Assembly: GCA_021158265.1 (NCBI GenBank)
Contig: JAGGUY010000038.1
Location: 1-35,691 of the forward strand
DNA from: Thermoprotei archaeon
Lineage (GTDB): Archaea > Thermoproteota > Thermoprotei_A > EX4484-217-1
Length of the DNA stretch: 35,691 nt
Direction of reading: 5' to 3'
The notes under the pieces were generated by a model. It worked only from the letters and a program-made list of their open reading frames with translations. It was not told the DNA's origin and ran no database searches. The position numbers and the translations under genes were made by a program. Below are positions 1-10,311 of this stretch, in pieces (position 1 is the first letter of the stretch; each line of letters starts with the position of its first letter).

Positions 1-242
1 ACTTCCGACGCTAAAATCCTATCTATTGGTCTCGAAAACCAGTTTTTAGCTACAGCAACCCTAAGAAGCTCCTTACGTGAAACCACTCCTACAGGCCTCT
101 TTCGCTCATCTATAATAACTACAGTGCTTATATCGTGTCTAAGCATTAAGTTTCTGATATGCGCTAAATTGTCTGCGGGAGAGGCTGCAATAACAGGTGA
201 TGACATATACCTTAGGACCTTAGGTGGCAAGTTTGTTTTCAC
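1..242 (-). CDS. CBS-domain protein, partial (C-terminus runs off the left edge)
   Basis: Reverse-strand translation from GTG at 242: VKTNLPPKVLRYMSSPVIAASPADNLAHIRNLMLRHDISTVVIIDERKRPVGVVSRKELLRVAV...; CBS motif; GTGA start/stop overlap with the upstream CBS gene. Confidence 0.8.
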   Translation of the reverse strand, partial: MKTNLPPKVLRYMSSPVIAASPADNLAHIRNLMLRHDISTVVIIDERKRPVGVVSRKELLRVAVAKNWFSRPIDRILASE

Positions 243-1192
243 CTCTTAATAACAAGTAGAATCATAATGTCTCTTTCAGTAATTATTCCTACGAGTTTTG
301 AATCTTCAATTACCAGAGCTGAACCCATACCTGCATTCGACATTTTAGTTGCTGCATCTCCAACATCTTCCTCAGGAGATACCATAACAATGTCCTGTAT
401 TGCTGCTTCAAAAGCTGGAGCACTAAGTGCTTCCTCTATCTTGCCTGTAATTACGTATTCGAAAACCTTGTTCGTTCCGAAGAATCTAACTATACTCCTA
501 GCCGTAATTAGTCCTTTCACATAACCTTCCCTATCAATTAGCGGTATTCTTCTGAACCCCATTTTAATCATTGTCTTTGCTGCTTCACCTATTGAAACAT
601 CATATGGCAACGTTATTACATTTCTAGTCATTACATCCCGTACTTTAACTCCTACCTCTTTACCTCCAAGATAATTTATTATATCACGCTCGGTTATTAT
701 TCCGTAAACTCTCATGTCATCTGGTGTTACTACAGGTAAGCCTCCAACATTGTATTTAACCATAAGCTCTATAGCATAAGCTAAGTTATCATTCACAGTA
801 GCATATATTGGGTTCTTATTCATTATTGAAGATACCGGTTCTTCAAGAGCTTTGTAAATGTTGCCTCCATGCCTATTAATTATTATGTTGAAGAATTCCC
901 CTCCACCAAAATAGTTTACAATATCCGTTGCCGTAATTATTCCTTTAAGCTCTCCTGTAGCTGTAGTTACCGGTAGTCTTCTAAAACCCTTATCGGTCAT
1001 GGTCTTTACAGCTTTACCTACGGGTTCGACTTGAGTTATTGTTACAACAGGCTTCTTAGCTATTAAATATAGTTCTCCCGGTTTCTCATACACTCTCGTT
1101 GAAAAGTTAGGTTTTCCGTCGCTTCTTAGAAATCTTTGCCCTTCCAGTAGCCTTCTCCTTTTAGGGCTAACGAACCTTATAGATCTTGACAT
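239..1192 (-). CDS. CBS-domain protein with four CBS motifs
   Basis: 317 aa; repeated GxxxxPVxxxxxxxxGIITxxDI patterns. Confidence 0.9.
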   Translation of the reverse strand: MSRSIRFVSPKRRRLLEGQRFLRSDGKPNFSTRVYEKPGELYLIAKKPVVTITQVEPVGKAVKTMTDKGFRRLPVTTATGELKGIITATDIVNYFGGGEFFNIIINRHGGNIYKALEEPVSSIMNKNPIYATVNDNLAYAIELMVKYNVGGLPVVTPDDMRVYGIITERDIINYLGGKEVGVKVRDVMTRNVITLPYDVSIGEAAKTMIKMGFRRIPLIDREGYVKGLITARSIVRFFGTNKVFEYVITGKIEEALSAPAFEAAIQDIVMVSPEEDVGDAATKMSNAGMGSALVIEDSKLVGIITERDIMILLVIKR

Positions 1193-1226
1193 GTGTTATG
1201 CACCTTCTTAAGCAGGAGTATAGGTG

Positions 1227-2027
1227 TTAAAGATATGGAATATATGCTTTTACGATGTCTTCTCTATCAACAATTCCTAACAGTTTATTTTCTCTATCTA
1301 CAATAATTACTCTGCCAATATCCTTTTCAACCATGGCTTTAGCTACATCACCTATTGTTGCTGTCGGAGGAAACTTTACAACATCAACGCTCATTATGTC
1401 CCTAGCTTTCACTCTCTTATACCCGCTTGCTCTCTCAGATTCTAGGTGTAAACGTGTAAAACCTGACTTTAGAAGGTCATGCTGCGTTATTATTCCTACA
1501 ACCTTACCCTTCCTATCAAGTACGGGGAGACCTGCGTATTGGTGCTTAAGCATTTTATAGAACACTGTAGGTAATTCTTCGTCATCATTTACATAGATAA
1601 CCTCTGTGGTCATGATTTCCTCTACGGATCTCTTATTTGCGGGTATCCCCTTATCGTAAAACTCCTTAATTATACTGTCGATACCAAAAATTCCCTTAAA
1701 CACATTGTTTTCATCAACAACTGGGGCATACCATTCGTCAGCTTTAAGCATTTTCAAAATAGCCTCTTTTACATTATCGTCCATCTTTAAAACGACTTTT
1801 GGCTCGTAAATTATGTCTCTAACTAGCAAGTTTGATTTAGAGGATGTTGCCGATAAAACATTGGTTCTATACACTACACCTACTAATCTTCCTTTCTCAA
1901 CGACGGGAATTACTCTTAAGCCATAATCTCTCATTATGGCGCGTGCCTTTGTTGCTAGATCGTTTAAAGACAGTTGTGGATAACTTGTGACAATGTATTT
2001 TAGAAGTTCCACACTATGCAACCTCAA
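1227..2027 (-). CDS. CBS-domain protein with four CBS motifs
   Basis: 266 aa; repeated CBS motifs (RVIPVVEKGRLVGVVYR, GLPVLDRKGKVVGIITQHDLL, RVIIVDRENKLLGIVDREDI). Confidence 0.9.
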   Translation of the reverse strand: MRLHSVELLKYIVTSYPQLSLNDLATKARAIMRDYGLRVIPVVEKGRLVGVVYRTNVLSATSSKSNLLVRDIIYEPKVVLKMDDNVKEAILKMLKADEWYAPVVDENNVFKGIFGIDSIIKEFYDKGIPANKRSVEEIMTTEVIYVNDDEELPTVFYKMLKHQYAGLPVLDRKGKVVGIITQHDLLKSGFTRLHLESERASGYKRVKARDIMSVDVVKFPPTATIGDVAKAMVEKDIGRVIIVDRENKLLGIVDREDIVKAYIPYL

Positions 2028-2082
2028 ATACTATACTTTCTTTTTGCGTGAAATATACTTTTCTTGAAAAATAGTATGGAAT

Positions 2083-2514
2083 CTAGCTTGAATACTTTCT
2101 TATAGTAAGCACCTCTATTAGGTCAGGAGCTACGGAAAGAATGTCTTTATCCGTGATAACACCCACTAAACCTTTAGAATCTAAGACGGGGACATGTCTT
2201 ATACCATGTTTAGACATTATCTTAGCTACCTCTAAGATTGGAGCTTTAGGTTCAACATAGATTACTGGTGAGGACATTATTTCTCTAACCTTAGTTTTTG
2301 ATGGATTCTTCTCTTTAGCTAAAACCTTTTCTATAAGATCCCTTCTCGTAACTATTCCGACGACCCTATTGTTTTCAACAACAACTACACATCCTATTTT
2401 CTTTTCAGTCATTATCTTTGCTACTTCCGATGCAGAAGAATCAGGACTCACAGTTATAGGTGGGGTACTCATGATTTCTTCAACAAGAATTTCCTCTTCT
2501 TCAGGTTCGGACAA
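2083..2514 (-). CDS. CBS-pair protein
   Basis: 143 aa; two CBS motifs (IGCVVVVENNRVVGIVTRRDLI; IRHVPVLDSKGLVGVITDKDIL). Confidence 0.9.
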   Translation of the reverse strand: MSEPEEEEILVEEIMSTPPITVSPDSSASEVAKIMTEKKIGCVVVVENNRVVGIVTRRDLIEKVLAKEKNPSKTKVREIMSSPVIYVEPKAPILEVAKIMSKHGIRHVPVLDSKGLVGVITDKDILSVAPDLIEVLTIRKYSS

Positions 2515-2536
2515 AACATGTCACCACATGTTTAGG

Positions 2537-4531
2537 CTAAGAGCGTTTTAGAATAACAACTTTTCCTATGGTAGAAGGCCCCGGAATCTCCATAGCTATT
2601 TCATCTTCAGACAGCACTTTCACCTTAGCTTTTAAATTACCAGGTAATTTCTCGTAGAATATCTTTTTAATTTCCTTAGCAAGTCTGTATGGGTCTTTAT
2701 TTCCAGGCGTAAGTATGACGTATCCTACAGCTCTTCTTTTGACGTTTTCTTCAGAACCGACAATAACTCTTAATGAACCATCAGTTTCTTCTAAACCTAA
2801 AGCTAACTTTAAGGGAACATTTCTAATGTAGTTCTTCCTACCGTAAATCATGAATGCTCCTTTAGTAAGATATTCTCCTGAAGGAGGTTTCTTAGAAACC
2901 TGGTTACCCCAAACCCAGTAAACATCTGCTGATGCAAGCCCCTGTTTCCAAGCTTTCGAGAATGAAGCTGCAATAACTGAGGCTTCTCTTAATGCCTTCT
3001 CAGAAATTTTCCCGCCACATTTAACTATGACTGCTGATGCACCATGTACATCTGCATGCACAAATATATCATTTGGCTCTAGAAGCTTTCTAACCAAACT
3101 CTCGTTTTGGTCGGCATCTCTTCCACCAATAATCAATATTCCGTCTTCAGATATGCTCCAATGATATCTTTCATACCATTCCCTCTTTCTAATTTTAGCC
3201 TTCTCTTCTTCAACAACAACTTTTTCTTCCTTAAGAAGCTCCTCTAATTTCCTCTTAAGCTCAGCTATTTTCTCGTCAACCCTACTTGCCTTCCTCCTTT
3301 TCTCCTTAGCTTCCTCATAATATTTGGCTGCGTTTTCATAAGGAGAAACTCTAATGTCTACTTCAATCTCTTCACCATTTATTATCAAAACTATTCTTCC
3401 TTTATCCTTAAGGTACTCTAACACTCTTACATTAATTGAACCATAAGTTTCATTACAGAACCTTACGGCATCTTGAGAACTCATTTTTCTGACATTTTTG
3501 CTTCTAAAACAATTAATAATTGAGGCTATAGTGTTTAGATTCTGCATTATTAAGTCTCCTTTTCTACGGTATTCCTCAGCTTTTTCGATGTAGTTGTTTT
3601 TAATTTCAATGGCTTCCTCTATGGATTTTCTTAGCCTAACTATTTCGTTCTCCTTCGCCTCTAGAGCTTCCATTATCCTTAACTGTTTCAGAAATTCTGT
3701 AAAGTACTTGTCTAATGCATTATTGAAATCCAGATATTCTTCGATAGTGTATTTCTCCATTAGATGTTTAGGTTTGAAGGGGAGAACGGAAACGTAGTTT
3801 CCAGAACTATCCTTTACTATGAAACCTTTCCCTTCTAGTGATTCATTAACTATTTCCCTAAATATTTCATAGAGTTTTTCGAAATCACTTAGTGAAACAT
3901 TTGAGGTTTTCTTATCAATTCCTGCTCTGAAAACTATTTCTTCAGCTATTTCTCCGGGAACACCTAAGCTACCTATAAGGCCTTTAATGACGTTTTTCCT
4001 TTGGGAGAAAGCATCATAGAGTTCTTTAATACTCGTTTCGAACGGGTTTTTCGCTTTTAAAGGAGGAGGAACATATTTTGCCTTAGGTATTATTGACCTA
4101 TCTCTCATTTTAACGAATTGTGAAGCGTAAACTATTCTGCTTTCAGAATCTGTGAGAACAATTACTCCTCTAGGTAAAATTTCAACATAAAGATAGTGTT
4201 TTTCCTTTCCTTTCTCAAACGTCATTTTTACAACTCTTTCCCAACCAAGCTGTTCTATGCCTGTTAAAATAGCGTTTCTAAGCCTCTTCCTCAGCGCTTG
4301 GAGAAAAGGTGTTTGCCTTCCCTTCTCAGAGATGCTATGGGATGTTGTATGTATCCTTCTAGAAGCTTCAGCAATAATTAATGGTTTTTCAACAATTCCT
4401 TTACAGTTCAATTTAAGGATAATTCCACTATTACCAGCTAAGTATATGTTGTTTACGAAACATCCAATATATGAGCTACCCCACTTGTTAACCCAAACGT
4501 AAATGTCTAATACGCTCATAGAGTTCTTCAT
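2537..4531 (-). CDS. rqcH: NFACT/RqcH (Rqc2/NEMF-like) ribosome-quality-control factor homologue
   Basis: 664 aa; NFACT-N-like N-terminus, central coiled coil, and NFACT-R/DUF814-like C-terminus (WYERYHWSISEDGILIIGGRDADQNESLVRKLLEPNDIFVHADVHGASAVIVK). Confidence 0.88.
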   Translation of the reverse strand: MKNSMSVLDIYVWVNKWGSSYIGCFVNNIYLAGNSGIILKLNCKGIVEKPLIIAEASRRIHTTSHSISEKGRQTPFLQALRKRLRNAILTGIEQLGWERVVKMTFEKGKEKHYLYVEILPRGVIVLTDSESRIVYASQFVKMRDRSIIPKAKYVPPPLKAKNPFETSIKELYDAFSQRKNVIKGLIGSLGVPGEIAEEIVFRAGIDKKTSNVSLSDFEKLYEIFREIVNESLEGKGFIVKDSSGNYVSVLPFKPKHLMEKYTIEEYLDFNNALDKYFTEFLKQLRIMEALEAKENEIVRLRKSIEEAIEIKNNYIEKAEEYRRKGDLIMQNLNTIASIINCFRSKNVRKMSSQDAVRFCNETYGSINVRVLEYLKDKGRIVLIINGEEIEVDIRVSPYENAAKYYEEAKEKRRKASRVDEKIAELKRKLEELLKEEKVVVEEEKAKIRKREWYERYHWSISEDGILIIGGRDADQNESLVRKLLEPNDIFVHADVHGASAVIVKCGGKISEKALREASVIAASFSKAWKQGLASADVYWVWGNQVSKKPPSGEYLTKGAFMIYGRKNYIRNVPLKLALGLEETDGSLRVIVGSEENVKRRAVGYVILTPGNKDPYRLAKEIKKIFYEKLPGNLKAKVKVLSEDEIAMEIPGPSTIGKVVILKRS

Positions 4532-5172
4532 CTCTTCTCAAGCCTCCTTATTTCATCAACAACTATCCCCTTAACCAAATACTCGATAAGCTTGGGATTA
4601 ACCAAAGGTTTGCCATCCAGAACAGGGTACTTATAAGGCAGAATTATTTCATGTTCAATGAGCCCTATTTTACGTACTATTCTCAGTCCTTCTTGAAAAG
4701 GTATTTCGGATAACCTCTTACCTTTGAATATTAAGTATGCTACGTAAGCTGCCCCATCTATGGTTAACTGTTCTTTTCCAAGATTCCTAACCTTAACGTT
4801 GAAGCCTTTCTCCAATATTTTCGTTGTAAGGAGTTTCCATGTCCTACCTTTAGGTGGATGATCTCCGAGAATACCTCCTATAATGATAATGTTTAGCTTA
4901 TTATCTATAAAATCCCAAGGTTCCAATACCTTATCGGCTTTGGGATCTAGTACAACTATGTTATCTTGCTCATGTTTTCGTAGGAAGGAGGTAACGTCTT
5001 TATTAACGCATTTAGCTATTTTGCCTAGTTCCCCACAGTTTCTAGTATTAGTTATTATAAGGTTTTCTTTGCCTACAATCCTAGCTACATTTTCGTACTC
5101 TAACAGTACCCACTTGCCAACTTCATCCTCCAAATGCTCAATAACAAATAGCGCCTTCCTCAACGTTTTCAT
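4528..5172 (-). CDS. SPOUT-superfamily methyltransferase, Sfm1/DUF431-like
   Basis: 214 aa; IIIIGGILGDHPPKGRTWKL motif and SPOUT-like C-terminus; ATGA overlap with rqcH. Confidence 0.75.
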   Translation of the reverse strand: MKTLRKALFVIEHLEDEVGKWVLLEYENVARIVGKENLIITNTRNCGELGKIAKCVNKDVTSFLRKHEQDNIVVLDPKADKVLEPWDFIDNKLNIIIIGGILGDHPPKGRTWKLLTTKILEKGFNVKVRNLGKEQLTIDGAAYVAYLIFKGKRLSEIPFQEGLRIVRKIGLIEHEIILPYKYPVLDGKPLVNPKLIEYLVKGIVVDEIRRLEKR

Positions 5173-5242
5173 CTCTGTTTCGAATACACGATTCCGCTTA
5201 AATAGGTGTTTCTAGCTGATTTATCATTTGGAGAAGAAAGTT

Positions 5243-6025
5243 ATGGCTAAGGTTGAAGTTTTCGAGAGAATAGATTTAAGAAAAGCAGCCGAAGTACTTA
5301 GCAAAGCCGTTAGGAGTAGGAGGAATATTTATTTAATAGCTAAATGCGATGTTGAATACTATGGTCGATCCTCTTCTAAACTTGAAGAGGGCGAGAGACA
5401 AATAATAATAAAGTCTGATGGAGCCTTCCTCATACATAGACCTACAGGTCATTCCCCGGTAAATTGGCAACCAGAAACTTCATACATTAATGTAGAGTTT
5501 GACGAAGAGGAAGGTAAGGTCATAATTAAGGCTGTGAGATCGAAGCCTAGGGAAATAGTTGTTGTAAGAGCTTCAGAAATACCTCTCATAGTTTCTTCAG
5601 TACTTCATGATAGTGGAGCATTCTACATGTACGTTTCAGAAAAGGAAATAAGAGACATTCTAGCAGCCCATCCCACCTTGCTAGGTGAAAAGTTCGTTAC
5701 AATAGACATTGAGAAGAAAGTTGAACCGGGATTCATTGATTTATACTTAAAGGACGGCAAAGGAAACGTTGTTGTAGTTGAAATTAAAAGGTCAACAGCT
5801 AGAGTAGATGCTGTAAGACAGCTTAAAAAATACATCGACGCTTTAAGTAAACACTTAGGCCACGAGAGAATAAGGGGAATTATTGCTGCTCCATCGATAA
5901 CATCTAAAGCCTATGAACTGCTTGCTAAGGAAAAACTGGAGTTTAAACAAATAAACCTCAAGGTGATTACGGAATATGCTAAAAAGAAAACCAGCGCAAA
6001 GGGAATTCTTGAATTCTTCAAGTAG
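5243..6025 (+). CDS. nucS: Endonuclease NucS/EndoMS
   Basis: Translation matches NucS (GFIDLYLKDGKGNVVVVEIKRSTARVDAVRQLKKYIDAL). ATG at 5243 preceded by GGAGAAGAAAG is a better start than TTG 5228. Confidence 0.92.
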   Translation: MAKVEVFERIDLRKAAEVLSKAVRSRRNIYLIAKCDVEYYGRSSSKLEEGERQIIIKSDGAFLIHRPTGHSPVNWQPETSYINVEFDEEEGKVIIKAVRSKPREIVVVRASEIPLIVSSVLHDSGAFYMYVSEKEIRDILAAHPTLLGEKFVTIDIEKKVEPGFIDLYLKDGKGNVVVVEIKRSTARVDAVRQLKKYIDALSKHLGHERIRGIIAAPSITSKAYELLAKEKLEFKQINLKVITEYAKKKTSAKGILEFFK

Positions 6026-6047
6026 AGTTAAGAAGAAACTTGAGGTG

Positions 6048-6667
6048 ATGATGAAGTATAATACAACGTTTAACTCATACGATGAACTTTATAGAAGTGA
6101 ACAGTATGAGAAATACGATTCTGTAAAAACCTATCTAGCTCCCATAGTAGATAGTGATACTTTAATGCTCGATTTAGGATGCGGAACAGGCTTACTTTAC
6201 GAATATATCTCTAAAATTTGTAGAAAGTGTAGAACTTACTATGTTGGCGTAGATATTAGCATTAATATGCTTAAACTTGCTAAAAGGAAAATTCTTAGAA
6301 ACGAAAAGATCCTTTCAGATCTTATTCTTTCAGATGCTGAGCATCTACCGTTTAGAAATGAGTGTTTTAACGCAATATTTGCATTTACAGTGGTTCAGAA
6401 TATTCCGTATTTTGAATGCTTTATTTCGGAAACTAAGAGGGTTATTAAAAAACGGAGCTTAACGATAGTGTCTATTCCTAAGAAAACGGAAATGCAAGTT
6501 AACATTAGCTATAGAAGTGTCTACGATGGTGGACATGATTTCGTGTATTTGATTTGAACCTTAACGAAAGACGCTTTAAACCTAAACTTTTAAATATCTC
6601 TTATCAAAAGGATTTTGAAGTAGGTATAGCTACACATGTTGTTTGTCAAAAAGCAAATGTTTTTTAG
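6048..6667 (+). pseudogene. Class I SAM-dependent methyltransferase, apparently frameshifted near 6539-6554
   Basis: Motif I MLDLGCGTGLLYEY; frame 0 stops at 6555-6557, and the open -1 frame continues as FRVFDLNLNERRFKPKLLNISYQKDFEVGIATHVVCQKANVF to TAG 6665-6667, 9 nt before the next gene. May be a sequencing indel rather than a pseudogene. Confidence 0.75.
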
Positions 6668-6676
6668 GAGATAGCT

Positions 6677-6919
6677 ATGAAGCCTATAGATTCGCCGCTA
6701 AAATATCTAAGAAGCGCAATAAATAATACAGTTCTAGTAAGGCTAAAAGATGGTTCGGAATACATTGGAAGACTTGAGCAATGTGACAACACTATGAATC
6801 TTCTACTTAGCGATTGCGTGGAAGTTAAGGAGGGTTCTTCTGAGCCCATAGCTAAATATGGTAGAGTACTTGTTCGAGGCAGCAATATACTATTCATAAA
6901 TACCGACTATCAGCCGTAG
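6677..6919 (+). CDS. Sm-like archaeal protein (Lsm/SmAP)
   Basis: 80 aa; Sm1/Sm2 motifs ([29 protein letters not shown] ... [14 protein letters not shown]); GGAG ribosome-binding site. Confidence 0.9.
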   Translation: MKPIDSPLKYLRSAINNTVLVRLKDGSEYIGRLEQCDNTMNLLLSDCVEVKEGSSEPIAKYGRVLVRGSNILFINTDYQP

Positions 6920-7027
6920 AAAACTCACAGAATATTAAGTTAAAATAAGCTTATAACCCCTCTATCCCAAAATGAGTGCTAAACATAAATATTACTGAGA
7001 ATAATATTTTATTCTAGGTTTCTTAGA

Positions 7028-7040
7028 TAAATTTTTAAAC
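7028..7040 (+). promoter_or_regulatory. Putative TATA-box promoter of the MAT gene
   Basis: AT-rich TAAATTTTTAAAC about 33 nt upstream of ATG 7073. Confidence 0.5.
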
Positions 7041-7072
7041 AGCATCATCTTTAGTGTTAAGCGGGATACGCT

Positions 7073-8287
7073 ATGAAAAACATTGTCGTGGAATACGAGA
7101 AGAGAAAGGCAACGACAGAATTATTTGTCGAATTCGTTGAGAGAAAAGGATTAGGTCATCCTGACTACATTGCGGATGCTGTTTCAGAAGAGACAAGCAG
7201 GCTTCTTTCTAAATATTACCTAGAGAGTTTTGGCGTAATACTTCACCATAATCTAGACAAAACACTTTTGGTTGGCGGTCAAGCTAACCCTGTTTTTGGT
7301 GGTGGAGAAGTTCTACATCCAATATACATTATTGTTTCGGGAAGAGCAACGACAGAGGTTATTCGTGAAGGTAGGATAGAGCCTGTACCTGTAGGTAGAA
7401 TCGTTGTCGAAGCTGTAAAGAACTGGATAAGAGAAAACTTCAGATTTCTAGATCCCGAAAAACATGTTATAGTTGATTACAGAATAGGTAAGGGATCAGC
7501 AGATTTAGTTAAAATTTTCGAGTTAGGTAGAAAGGTTCCATTGGCTAACGACACTTCTGTAGGAGTTGCATTTGCACCATTAACTCCACTGGAAAACCTT
7601 GTACTAAATGTTGAAAGATACCTCAACTCTAAGGAGTTTAAGAGAAAACTTCCCGAAGTTGGAGAAGACATCAAGGTAATGGGATTAAGAAGAGGGAATA
7701 AGGTTGAATTAACCGTTGCCGCAGCAATGATTTCAAGGCTAATTCCAGACTTAGACCATTACCTATCAGTTAAGGAACAGGTAATTAATGAAATAGAGAA
7801 GTTAGCTGAAAAATATGTTCCAGACTATGAAGTTACCGTTCACTTAAATACTGGAGATAAGCCTGAAAAGGGAATAGTTTACATTACAGTAACAGGTACT
7901 TCAGCAGAACATGGAGATGATGGATCTACAGGTAGAGGCAATAGAGTTAACGGCTTAATAACACCTAATAGACCTATGTCTTTAGAAGCAGCTGCCGGAA
8001 AGAATCCGGTAAGCCATGTAGGTAAAATATACAATATTCTTGCCCAGGAAATAGCAAATAAAATAATCAAGGAGGTCGCTGGGATAAAAGAGGTTTATGT
8101 TGAATTATTAAGTCAAATCGGAAGGCCAATAAACGATCCGTGGATGGCAAATATTAAAGTTGTAGGTGATATGGAAGAATTACCATTAAACATTAAAAAT
8201 GAAATTTCATCTATTGCTGAGGAGGAAATAAGTAGAGTAACAGAAATATCTAAGGAGGTTCTCGAAGGTAAAGTTAGAGTGTTTTAA
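7073..8287 (+). CDS. mat: Archaeal-type S-adenosylmethionine synthetase
   Basis: 404 aa; [93 protein letters not shown]. Confidence 0.95.
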   Translation: MKNIVVEYEKRKATTELFVEFVERKGLGHPDYIADAVSEETSRLLSKYYLESFGVILHHNLDKTLLVGGQANPVFGGGEVLHPIYIIVSGRATTEVIREGRIEPVPVGRIVVEAVKNWIRENFRFLDPEKHVIVDYRIGKGSADLVKIFELGRKVPLANDTSVGVAFAPLTPLENLVLNVERYLNSKEFKRKLPEVGEDIKVMGLRRGNKVELTVAAAMISRLIPDLDHYLSVKEQVINEIEKLAEKYVPDYEVTVHLNTGDKPEKGIVYITVTGTSAEHGDDGSTGRGNRVNGLITPNRPMSLEAAAGKNPVSHVGKIYNILAQEIANKIIKEVAGIKEVYVELLSQIGRPINDPWMANIKVVGDMEELPLNIKNEISSIAEEEISRVTEISKEVLEGKVRVF

Positions 8288-10311
8288 AGGGAAATACCCC
8301 ATCTCTCACTTCTATACTCTCTAATTATCTTTTCAAGATCAATACTTGTCTTCTCAAGCATAAGCTTTCTTAAAGCTTCCTTCCTGGCTTTAGCCTCTTC
8401 TTTAAGTTCTTCCTTGAAAAATACTATTTCACCTATTTTAATAACGTAATCCTTGACCTCATTTAACTCTATTACAGGTATTGCTTTAGATTCTAAAAGA
8501 CTCTTAAACTCTCTTGAAGGTTTCTCTACAAGTACTGCTAAGATGTTTTCTTTAAATAGCCGTTCTACTGCTTCTTCCTGTGCAAATGCTGGATTAACAA
8601 TATATACCATATCGTAATTTTCAAGCTTGCCATAGTCTCTTTCTAGTTTCGAAAGGGAAGCTAATGTTAGTGTTGTTGCTGTTTTAGCTATACTATATGT
8701 TCCTTTAGAGACCTCTCTTAACATCATTTCTAATTTTCTAATGTTCTCACGTAATTCCAGGTTTTCCTTTTCAACTTTCTTAAGTTCTTCACTAAGTCTT
8801 CTAACCTCTTCAGAAAGAGACTGTATTTCCCTTATCGCCCTTATTTGCACATTAGTTTGTTTATGATATATTTCCAATTGCTTTCTTAGCTCATGAATTT
8901 CGTTCCTTGCTTTCCTTAGTTTCTCCTTTAGTAATGCTTTTTCCTTCTCTAACTTTTCAACTTCTACGAGAAGTGATTCAACATTTGTCTCTTTAGTTTT
9001 TCTCTTTGGCCTGACTTTTTCCTCAGTATGTTTCTGTTTCAGCTCATGTGAGAGCTTTCTATAAATCTCTTTCTCGATAGCTGAAGCTATTGTTGCGCCT
9101 TTAACGACATCAATTCTTATCTTATCAACATCAAGGTCGAGTTCTAGTTTCTTAAGGTAACTGTCGATTTGTTCAAATTTTTGCTTGAAGAATCTTAGGG
9201 CATGTAATGCTGCGGCTAAAGCGTCTCTTTGATGACTGTCCGTAACTGAGATATTACATTTTATTCTTTGCAGATATGTTTTAACGAGATCCTCTTTTTC
9301 GCTCTGCGAGAGACTCTGAGATGGTACGTAAAGTTTTGCGTTGAATGTTGTTGAAAGTTTCTCTAGAGTATCTGGAGGTGGTGAAACGTCTGAAGCTATA
9401 ATTAGTGGTTTACCATATTCCTCTATTTTCCTTATAATGGAGTGTCTATCAATGTTTTTTCCGCTGAAAACTTCTAGTACATTGCCGTCGAGATCAAGTA
9501 TTGCTATACCAGTGTATATGCCGGGATCTATTCCGACTATGAGAGGCTTCCTTTTTACAGGCTTCTTCTTTACTGTTTCAAACTCTATTCTTTCCCTATA
9601 AACGGGCTTAATAATTACTCTAATATCGTGCCCCTTCATCGTTGAAACTATTCCGTACAGTTTCTCCCTTGGAGCATAAACTATGAATACCGCTCCGTCA
9701 TATCCGCTTTCGCTCTTTCTAACAACCATGTCATAGTCAAGTCCGTGTTCATCTAAAGCTTCCTTAATCTTCTTAACCGCTTGAAGAATTAGACCTCTAA
9801 TGTGTCTTTGATATCTTCCTTGACTCATACCTCCTGATCCGAAGCTTCTGCCCTTGGAAATTATTATTTTGGTTTTTTCTTCAAAAACCCTTATTTTTAA
9901 CCCATAACCCATATCTGCTAGTTTAGCTACGAGATATGCTGTCTTTAAAGGTGGGAACTTGCTATATTCTGAAATTAAGCTTGCTTCTTTAGCTTTTTCC
10001 CAAAGCTTACTTACCTTATCCTCATCAACATTCACTTGAATAACCGAGGTTTCCGGAGGAAGTAAGCTTATGACCTTAACTATGCTACGTTCATTCTCGC
10101 CGAGCTCATAAATGTTGTCTACACCTATAATTGCTGGTCTGTATTCCCAAGCTAACCTAATTATTCTACGTAAGGCTACGTTAGGATTTTTATCGTAAAC
10201 TTCACCGTTTTTTAAAATAACTAATGCATAATGGGGTTCTCTTGTGGAAGCTGGCGAGCTAGATGGGAGTATGTCTATTCCGAAAACTACTTTATCACTA
10301 GATTGACTCAC
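8284..10311 (-). CDS. DUF460 / RNase H-like fold protein (COG2433-type)
   Basis: 675 aa; RNase H-like core ([31 protein letters not shown]), long coiled coil and C-terminal domain. Confidence 0.8.
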   Translation of the reverse strand: MSQSSDKVVFGIDILPSSSPASTREPHYALVILKNGEVYDKNPNVALRRIIRLAWEYRPAIIGVDNIYELGENERSIVKVISLLPPETSVIQVNVDEDKVSKLWEKAKEASLISEYSKFPPLKTAYLVAKLADMGYGLKIRVFEEKTKIIISKGRSFGSGGMSQGRYQRHIRGLILQAVKKIKEALDEHGLDYDMVVRKSESGYDGAVFIVYAPREKLYGIVSTMKGHDIRVIIKPVYRERIEFETVKKKPVKRKPLIVGIDPGIYTGIAILDLDGNVLEVFSGKNIDRHSIIRKIEEYGKPLIIASDVSPPPDTLEKLSTTFNAKLYVPSQSLSQSEKEDLVKTYLQRIKCNISVTDSHQRDALAAALHALRFFKQKFEQIDSYLKKLELDLDVDKIRIDVVKGATIASAIEKEIYRKLSHELKQKHTEEKVRPKRKTKETNVESLLVEVEKLEKEKALLKEKLRKARNEIHELRKQLEIYHKQTNVQIRAIREIQSLSEEVRRLSEELKKVEKENLELRENIRKLEMMLREVSKGTYSIAKTATTLTLASLSKLERDYGKLENYDMVYIVNPAFAQEEAVERLFKENILAVLVEKPSREFKSLLESKAIPVIELNEVKDYVIKIGEIVFFKEELKEEAKARKEALRKLMLEKTSIDLEKIIREYRSERWGISL

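Noticed and set aside
267-1560. Plus-strand ORFs 267-524 and 1255-1560 antisense to the CBS genes
   Set aside because: They lie fully inside strongly supported CBS genes and show low-complexity Ser/Thr/Leu/Ile-rich antisense composition.
5976-6047. N-terminal extension of the methyltransferase ORF from 5976
   Set aside because: Overlaps the end of nucS; ATG at 6048/6051 with upstream GAGGTG is a better start.
6920-7072. Possible SAM riboswitch upstream of mat
   Set aside because: No recognisable SAM-riboswitch motif was seen and the region looks like an ordinary AT-rich promoter.
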